Source: Rhodocyclales bacterium (GTDB lineage: Bacteria > Pseudomonadota > Gammaproteobacteria > Burkholderiales > Rhodocyclaceae). Taken from it: a DNA stretch of 64,000 bases. The translations under genes and the position numbers were made by a program. The notes below the pieces were generated by a model. The model made no database searches and was not told the origin of the DNA. It was given only the letters and a program-made list of their open reading frames with translations. Shown one piece after another: positions 57,883 through 64,000 of the stretch. Every line of letters begins with the position of its first letter. Position 1 is the first letter of the stretch. Location of the stretch: contig JACPUD010000007.1 of NCBI GenBank assembly GCA_016192435.1, forward strand, positions 62,001 through 126,000, written 5' to 3'.

Positions 57883-58066
57883 GATTTCACCCGAACCGGG
57901 CAGAAACAAGATAGTTTGATTCTAAAGCTTCCGGCGTCGTTGCGCAGCGGAATTGGCCCGCGATAACCGCGCTTGATGCCGGCCATGCCATTTTTGCTGG
58001 CCGCAGCGCGGCGATTATTTATAGTGGGCGGTCGCCCGCAGCCAAGGGCCCGATCGGGGAAGGAAA

Positions 58067-58813
58067 ATGAATTCACGCAATCCGGAGGCGCAATCGCCCT
58101 GGCAAAAAATTCTGGGCATCGAACTGAGCCCGGTCAGTCACCGCGAACGGCTGATATCGGCGCTCGGCGGCTTTATCGGCCTGCTGCTGGTATTTGCCCT
58201 GAGCCGCTCGCTGCTCGACCCCGGCGCGGGACCCATCCTGATGCTGTCGATCGCCTCCTCGGCCGTGCTGCTGTTCGCGGTGCCGCACGGCGCCCTGTCG
58301 CAACCCTGGCCGGTGCTGGGCGGCCATCTGGTGGCGGCGGCGATCGGCGTCGCCTGCGCCCGCCACGTGCCTGACCCGCTGCTGGCGGCAAGCCTCGCCA
58401 CGGGTCTGGCGATCGGCGCCATGCACTACCTGCGCTGCATCCATCCGCCGGCCGCGGCCACGGCGCTGGCGGCGGTGCTGGGCAACGAGCAGGTGCGCGC
58501 CCTCGGCTACGGCTTCCTGGTGGCGCCGGTGCTGCTCAACGTGCTGATCATCCTGGCCGTCGCGGTGGCCTTCAACGCCCTGTTTCCCTGGCGCCGCTAC
58601 CCGGCCTTCCTGGGCCGCCGGGCCGCCCCCGCGGCTCCCGCGGCAACCGGCTACGAAGCGATTTCGCACGAGGACTTCGTCTTCGCGCTGACCCAGATGG
58701 ATTCCTTCATCGACGTGTCCGAGGAGGATCTGCTGCGCATCTACAGCCTGGCCACCGGCCGCCACCGCGAAGTGGCGGCGGCACAGGTCGCTGCCGCCGG
58801 GCTGCCAGCCTGA
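58067..58813 (+). CDS. HPP-family membrane protein
   Basis: The 248-residue protein has four to five membrane helices and the HPP signature in MHYLRCIHPPAAATALAAVL. Plant members include a chloroplast nitrite transporter, but bacterial substrates are mostly unknown. A soluble C-terminal tail (about 190-248) contains FVFALTQMDSFIDVSEEDLL. It is convergent with the sigma54 activator gene of the second reductase locus; a link to nitrogen-oxide physiology is possible but not shown. Confidence 0.8.
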   Translation: MNSRNPEAQSPWQKILGIELSPVSHRERLISALGGFIGLLLVFALSRSLLDPGAGPILMLSIASSAVLLFAVPHGALSQPWPVLGGHLVAAAIGVACARHVPDPLLAASLATGLAIGAMHYLRCIHPPAAATALAAVLGNEQVRALGYGFLVAPVLLNVLIILAVAVAFNALFPWRRYPAFLGRRAAPAAPAATGYEAISHEDFVFALTQMDSFIDVSEEDLLRIYSLATGRHREVAAAQVAAAGLPA

Positions 58814-58845
58814 AGCCGCAGCCCGCGTAAATCCGCCTGCCGCGT

Positions 58846-60195
<1,350 letters not shown>

Positions 60196-60243
60196 CGGGG
60201 ATGTCCTCCTGGCTTGCCTGTCGGAATGCAATGGGTGTTCAGA

Positions 60244-60267
60244 ATGAACGTTCAGCAGAACGTTCAT
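60244..60267. promoter_or_regulatory. perfect inverted repeat, putative activator or regulator site
   Basis: 10-bp arms ATGAACGTTC / GAACGTTCAT with a 4-base spacer lie 49 bases upstream of the sigma54-activator start and about 70 bases upstream of the second repeat pair's right arm. Confidence 0.6.
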
Positions 60268-60274
60268 GAACGGC

Positions 60275-60320
60275 ATGAAACATATATCACATCCCCAACA
60301 AAATACGAAATATGTTTCAT
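60275..60320. promoter_or_regulatory. 11-bp perfect inverted repeat, candidate upstream activating sequence
   Basis: ATGAAACATAT (60275-60285) and ATATGTTTCAT (60310-60320) are separated by 24 bases. The right arm ends 20 bases before the sigma54-like promoter, a plausible enhancer arrangement for the divergent activator. Confidence 0.65.
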
Positions 60321-60339
60321 ATCAAGCGACTGGCCAGTC

Positions 60340-60354
60340 TGGCATGGCGCTCGC
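60340..60354 (+). promoter_or_regulatory. sigma54-type -24/-12 promoter of the reductase operon
   Basis: TGGCATG-N4-TCGC matches the consensus TGGCACG-N4-TTGC at all but one base in each element, with exact spacing. It lies 58 bases before the first gene's ATG. Confidence 0.65.
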
Positions 60355-60412
60355 TAACTGTTGGATGCGTATCGGGAAATTGCCCGCAAACGATAAAACA
60401 GGAGGATACGAA

Positions 60413-60694
60413 ATGAACGTCAAAAAATGCCTTGTCCCGCTGCTGTTTGGCGGCCTGCTCGCTGCGGCGGCCCATGCCGAACCCGTGGCGACGCCGGATC
60501 CGCTGCTTGCCAGCTTCCAGCGCCTGCTCGATCACCAGCCGGCACAAAGCGCCCCGGCAGTCCCGCCCGGCCTCGGCGCGGACCCGCTGCGCAACAGCGT
60601 GAGCTTGGTGCTCTGGGAAAAGCCGGAGCGGTCCTTCCACCTCCTGGCGAAACTCGGCCCGAATCTCGGCCGCCTGCTCGCGCCGCGCCGCTGA
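60413..60694 (+). CDS. small exported protein (93 aa) of the reductase operon
   Basis: ATG 60413 follows AGGAGG at ideal spacing. A clear signal peptide, MNVKKCLVPLLFGGLLAAAA followed by HAEP, precedes about 70 periplasmic residues rich in Pro, Leu and Arg (PPGLGADPLRNSVSLVLWEK). I recognise no domain. As the first gene after the sigma54 promoter it is likely part of the reductase system, for example a maturation factor or donor-docking protein. No cofactor motif is seen. Confidence 0.7.
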   Translation: MNVKKCLVPLLFGGLLAAAAHAEPVATPDPLLASFQRLLDHQPAQSAPAVPPGLGADPLRNSVSLVLWEKPERSFHLLAKLGPNLGRLLAPRR

Positions 60695-60758
60695 CCCAGC
60701 CGTCCCGACTGCGGCCGCCGGCCGCAGCGCCATCGGCCGCCCACCAACAAAGGAAGAC

Positions 60759-61292
60759 ATGATGCAAGAAATCGCCTGGCAGCTTTCCCTGGTACTCATG
60801 ACGCTGGTCGCGTTCGGCTTCGGCTTCGTCGCCATCAACTCCGGCGTCCGCGAGGAAGACTACACGCCGCTGCAAAAGCGCGGCTACCGGATCCGCAGCA
60901 AGCTGTTCTGGACGCTGGTGGCGGTGCTCGGGCCGGCGATGATCTACACCCTGCTCGACCTGCCCTACGGCGCCAGCCGCACCGGCAACCAGGCCGGCCC
61001 GGCGCAGGTGGTCGAGGCCACCGGCCACCAGTGGCGCTGGGAACTCAGCCGCGACCGCGTCGTCAAGGACCAGCCGGTGGAGTTCCGCGTCACCAGCGCC
61101 GACATCAACCACGGCTTCGGCATCTACGACGCCGAGATGCACCTGGTGGCGCAGACCCAGGCGATGCCCGGCTACACCAACACGATCCGCCACACCTTCA
61201 CCGCGGAAGGCACCTACCGCATCCTGTGCATGGAGTACTGCGGCATCGCGCACCACAACATGATGTCCGAAATCAAAGTCGGCAGCCTGTAA
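60759..61292 (+). CDS. CuA-containing subunit II of the second heme-copper reductase
   Basis: 177 residues from ATG 60759 (or 60762) after AGGAAG. Membrane segments at about 8-26 and 46-66 precede a cupredoxin domain. CuA ligands are complete in NHGFGIYDAEMHL and CMEYCGIAHHNM. HQWRWELS corresponds to the electron-entry aromatic region of subunit II. It is very similar in plan to the 14113-14676 protein but clearly divergent in sequence. It precedes the catalytic subunit gene by 14 bases. Confidence 0.9.
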   Translation: MMQEIAWQLSLVLMTLVAFGFGFVAINSGVREEDYTPLQKRGYRIRSKLFWTLVAVLGPAMIYTLLDLPYGASRTGNQAGPAQVVEATGHQWRWELSRDRVVKDQPVEFRVTSADINHGFGIYDAEMHLVAQTQAMPGYTNTIRHTFTAEGTYRILCMEYCGIAHHNMMSEIKVGSL

Positions 61293-61306
61293 ACGAGGAA
61301 ACCAAC

Positions 61307-62794
61307 ATGGCGAATTACACCTACGAGCACACTCCCGATCGCGGGGCCACGGCCGGCGTGCTGGCCTACCTGGGCACCGCCTGCGCCGTGCTGCTGCTGA
61401 TGATGCTGGTCGGCCTGCTGATGCGGCTGGAACAGGCGCAGATCATCGACCTCGGCGCCAACTGGTTCTACGAACTGATGACCCTGCACGGCGCCGGCAT
61501 GGTCGGCATCGCCGGCATCGCCGGGGCCGCCGTGATGTGGCATTTCCTGCGCCAGTACGTGGATTTGTCGCCCGGCATCTTCCTCGCCAACCTGGCGCTG
61601 TTCCTGGTCGGCGTGGTGATGATCATCGGCAGCATCGTGTTCGGGCATTTCCACGCCGCCTGGACCTTCCTCTACCCGATGCCGTCCCAATCGATGGGCA
61701 TGTGGAGCCAGGAAGCGGCGGCCCTGTTCATGGGCGGGCTGCTGGTGATCGGCGTCGGCTTCCTGCTGCTGCACCTCGACATCGCCCGCGCCATCGTCGC
61801 CCGCTACGGCAACTTCGCCCGTGCCCTAGGCTGGCCGCAGCTGTTCGGCCATGACGACGGCAACGCACCGCCGCCGACCGTGGTGGCGAGCACCATGGTC
61901 ACCATCGTCAACATCGTCGGCCTGGTGGTCGGCGCCAGCATCCTGACCATGATGCTGTTGAACCTCTACCTGCCCGAGTTCACCATCGACGCCATGCTGG
62001 CCAAGGGCATGATCTACTTCTTCGGCCACGTCTTCATCAACGCCACGATCTACATGGCGGTGATCGCGGTGTACGAAATCCTGCCGCGCTACACCCAGCG
62101 CCCGTGGAAAGCCAACAAGGTCTTCCTCGCCTCGTGGAGCGCATCGACGCTGATGGTGATGTTCATCTTCCCGCACCACCTGCTGATGGATTTCGCCTTC
62201 CCGCAATGGATGCTGATCATGGGCCACATCATCGGCTACCTGAACACGGTGCCGATCCTGGTGGTCACCGGCTACGGCGCGCTGATGATCGTGTTCCGCT
62301 CCGGCATCCGCTGGGACATGGCCTCGCGCCTGCTCTTCCTCTCGCTGTTCGGCTGGGCCGCAGGCGCCATGCCGGCCTTTATCGACGGCACGATCACGGT
62401 CAATTACGTGATGCACAACACGCTGTGGGTGCCGGGGCATTTCCATACCTACCTGCTGCTGGGCATGGTGGCGATGGTCTTCGGCTTCATCTACTACCTC
62501 GGCAAGCCCGGGCAAAACGCGGCCGAGGGCTGGCTCGACCGCGCCGCCTTCTGGGGCTTCAGCAGCGGCGCGCTTGGCTTCACGCTGAGCTTCCTCTATG
62601 CCGGCAAGGAAAGTGTGGCGCGCCGCTATGCGGTGCACCTGCCCGAGTGGCTGCCCTACGACCGCGTCGGCTCGGTGTTCGCGGCGCTGGTGGTCGCCTC
62701 CTCGCTGCTCTTCGTGCTGCGTTTCTTCAGCCGCCTCGGCGCGGCCGGCCGCGACTACGCGCGGGCCCCGCTGGCGCAGGGCGCGGCGGCATGA
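61307..62794 (+). CDS. heme-copper reductase catalytic subunit, probable NO reductase (helix-VI Tyr replaced by Asn)
   Basis: 495 residues, about 12-13 membrane helices. Core histidines: MTLHGAGMVGI (low-spin heme), FFGHVFINATIYM (metal-B His, helix VI), FIFPHHLLMD (two metal-B His), MHNTLWVPGHFHTYLL (both heme ligands, HFH intact). The residue four after the helix-VI His, Tyr in oxygen-reducing HPEVY enzymes, is Asn. Without that tyrosine oxygen reduction is doubtful; I infer a CuA-type NO reductase of the B-family-derived group (nNOR/sNOR/gNOR-like, from memory). Operon and sigma54 control support a conditional, NO-linked role. Coupled to the SCO gene by ATGA overlap. Confidence 0.82.
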   Translation: MANYTYEHTPDRGATAGVLAYLGTACAVLLLMMLVGLLMRLEQAQIIDLGANWFYELMTLHGAGMVGIAGIAGAAVMWHFLRQYVDLSPGIFLANLALFLVGVVMIIGSIVFGHFHAAWTFLYPMPSQSMGMWSQEAAALFMGGLLVIGVGFLLLHLDIARAIVARYGNFARALGWPQLFGHDDGNAPPPTVVASTMVTIVNIVGLVVGASILTMMLLNLYLPEFTIDAMLAKGMIYFFGHVFINATIYMAVIAVYEILPRYTQRPWKANKVFLASWSASTLMVMFIFPHHLLMDFAFPQWMLIMGHIIGYLNTVPILVVTGYGALMIVFRSGIRWDMASRLLFLSLFGWAAGAMPAFIDGTITVNYVMHNTLWVPGHFHTYLLLGMVAMVFGFIYYLGKPGQNAAEGWLDRAAFWGFSSGALGFTLSFLYAGKESVARRYAVHLPEWLPYDRVGSVFAALVVASSLLFVLRFFSRLGAAGRDYARAPLAQGAAA

Positions 62795-63405
62795 AAGCGG
62801 GCAGGGCCGGCCTGGTCGCCGGCGGCCTGGTGGCCCTGCTCGGCTTCGGCGTGTTCTGGTCGGCCACCGACGGCTTCACCGCCTTCACCGCCGAAACCGC
62901 GCGCCGCGCCGAGATCCTGCGCAGCCCGCGCAGCCTGCCCGCCGTGGCATTGGAAGACCAGGACGGCCGCCGCTTCAGCCTGCAGGATTACCGGGGCAGG
63001 CTGCTCGCGGTGGAGTTCATCTACACCCGCTGCACCACGATCTGCCGCAGCCTCGGCATGGCCTTCCGCCAGGTCCGCGAGCGTTTGCCGGCGCAGGCCC
63101 TGGGGCACGAGGTGGCGCTGCTCAGCATCAGCTTCGACGCTGCGCGCGACGACCCGGCCAGCCTCAAGGCCTACGGCCAGGCCTTCGGCGCCGACGGCGC
63201 GCACTGGCGCATCGCGCGCATCCACAGCCCGGCCGAGGTCGCGCCGCTGCTGGCCGCCTTCGGCGTCGTCGTGATCCCGGACGGGATGGGCGGCTTCGAG
63301 CACAACGCCGCGATCCATCTGCTCGGCCGTGACGGCAAACTGACGCAGATCAGCGACATCGACCAGCCCGTCGAGTTCGCCGACCGCATCGCGAGCTCGC
63401 TATGA
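62791..63405 (+). CDS. SCO1/SenC-type copper chaperone
   Basis: The 204-residue protein has an N-terminal membrane anchor (GLVAGGLVALLGFGVFW) and a thioredoxin-like domain with YTRCTTICRSLG, a CxxxC copper site, plus the distal His in FEHNAAIHLLGRDGK. SCO proteins insert copper into CuA, so a role in maturing the subunit II encoded two genes upstream is well founded. It overlaps both neighbours by 4 bases. Confidence 0.9.
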   Translation: MKAGRAGLVAGGLVALLGFGVFWSATDGFTAFTAETARRAEILRSPRSLPAVALEDQDGRRFSLQDYRGRLLAVEFIYTRCTTICRSLGMAFRQVRERLPAQALGHEVALLSISFDAARDDPASLKAYGQAFGADGAHWRIARIHSPAEVAPLLAAFGVVVIPDGMGGFEHNAAIHLLGRDGKLTQISDIDQPVEFADRIASSL

Positions 63406-64000
63406 ACCTGCACGCCCGCATCAGCCTCGGCGCCTGCTATCTGTTCCTCGCCACACCGGTGGCGCGCAGCGCGCTGGAAGCCGCAATGAGCACCCACATG
63501 CTGCTGCAGATTCCGCTCTTGGCAGCCGCCGGCGTGCTGCTCGCGCGCCTGCTGCCGGTAGCCCGTCAGGATGCACTGCTGACGGCCTGCGGCGGCGCGC
63601 TGCCCCTGGTCGTGCTGGCGCTGTTCGCCTCCAGCTACTGGATGCTGCCGCGCGCGCTGGATGCCGCGCTCGGCGACCCGCTGACCGAGGCCGCCAAATT
63701 CATCAGCCTGCCGCTGCTGGTCGGCCTGCCGCTGGCACTGGCCTGGCGCCAGCTCACGGCCATCGGCCGCGGCTTCGTCTGGACCAATTTCATCAGCATG
63801 CTGGCCGTACTCGGCTGGCTCTACATCGCCGCGCCGGTGCGGGTCTGCAATAACTACCTGGTCGACGAACAGGGCAGCACCGGCTGGCTCATGGTCAAGC
63901 TCGCGCTGCTGCTCTTCGCCGGCTGGCTGGGCACCCTGTTCGTCGGCGGCAATGTCGCGCCCGTCGCCGTGCCAGCGTCGAGCCGCGACGACGCGCGGCA
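63402..64000 (+). CDS. multispanning membrane protein of the reductase operon, 3' end beyond window
   Basis: At least 199 residues from ATG 63402 (MNLHARISLGACYLFLATPV). Six hydrophobic segments are visible, with a periplasmic-looking loop containing CNNYLVDEQGSTGW. No cofactor ligand pattern or known family is recognised. The 4-base overlap with the SCO gene places it firmly in the operon, so a role in reductase assembly or electron/proton supply is likely. The true length is unknown. Confidence 0.7.
   Translation, partial: MNLHARISLGACYLFLATPVARSALEAAMSTHMLLQIPLLAAAGVLLARLLPVARQDALLTACGGALPLVVLALFASSYWMLPRALDAALGDPLTEAAKFISLPLLVGLPLALAWRQLTAIGRGFVWTNFISMLAVLGWLYIAAPVRVCNNYLVDEQGSTGWLMVKLALLLFAGWLGTLFVGGNVAPVAVPASSRDDAR

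Overview
The window reads as a chromosome segment of a denitrifying, high-GC betaproteobacterium, probably Rhodocyclales-like. The basis is the gene content and order: yqgE-ruvX-pyrR-pyrB-pyrX, nadD-rsfS-rlmH-maf-rng, actP with its DUF485 partner, selenocysteine genes, glutathione-dependent formaldehyde oxidation, and two non-canonical CuA-type heme-copper reductases. No taxonomic search was possible.

Two halves meet at about 31,320-31,366. There a 3' fragment of tRNA-Arg(CCG), without its 5' half, looks like the right attachment-site scar of an integrated element. Left of it (1-31.3 kb) is an accessory region. By eye it is less GC-rich, and it is mosaic, with several broken genes. Its contents in order are: a PglW-like NERD/double-kinase defence protein running off the left edge, with a small HTH gene upstream of it; a coiled-coil HTH gene; an integrase remnant with a hairpin; a two-gene HEXXH metallopeptidase unit; gfa-fghA-adhC for formaldehyde detoxification; a copper P-type ATPase; a two-subunit heme-copper reductase of probable NO-reductase type; ctaB; a FixJ/FixL-like two-component system; a DUF938 methyltransferase; a HicB-like gene; umuDC with an SOS box; an SRAP gene broken by an in-frame TGA; small regulators and an antitoxin-like ORF; an exoribonuclease; remnants of two nuclease-type defence genes; and, next to the att scar, a two-gene operon. 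That operon encodes an unrecognised 338-aa protein and a giant (about 1,600 aa) protein with two tandem tyrosine-recombinase-like domains. The giant protein is the best candidate for the island's own integrase and the most unusual item here.

Right of the scar (31.4-64 kb) is compact core genome. It holds a ferredoxin-adenylate cyclase fusion; dtd with a short HIT ORF; panE-phrB; the pyrimidine operon with a metal-ligand-less dihydroorotase (PyrX type); acetate uptake; tRNA-Phe; a long forward operon (tcdA, pteridine reductase, ttcA, membrane protein, nadD, rsfS, rlmH, maf, rng); tRNA-Gly; a thioesterase; FecR-domain and zinc-ribbon proteins; sodC; and a selC-selB-(transglutaminase)-(TlpA-like)-selA selenocysteine block. 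The last part is a second CuA/heme-copper reductase operon with a SCO protein. It is preceded by perfect inverted repeats and a sigma54-like promoter, and divergent from a PAS-sigma54 activator.

Two cross-links tie genes together. First, an 18-bp motif is shared (16/18 identity between the best pair) upstream of gfa, between coxB-like and ctaB, and between the histidine kinase and DUF938 genes, suggesting one regulon under the FixJ-like regulator. Second, both heme-copper catalytic subunits lack the helix-VI active-site tyrosine (Glu in one, Asn in the other), pointing to NO reduction rather than oxygen reduction.
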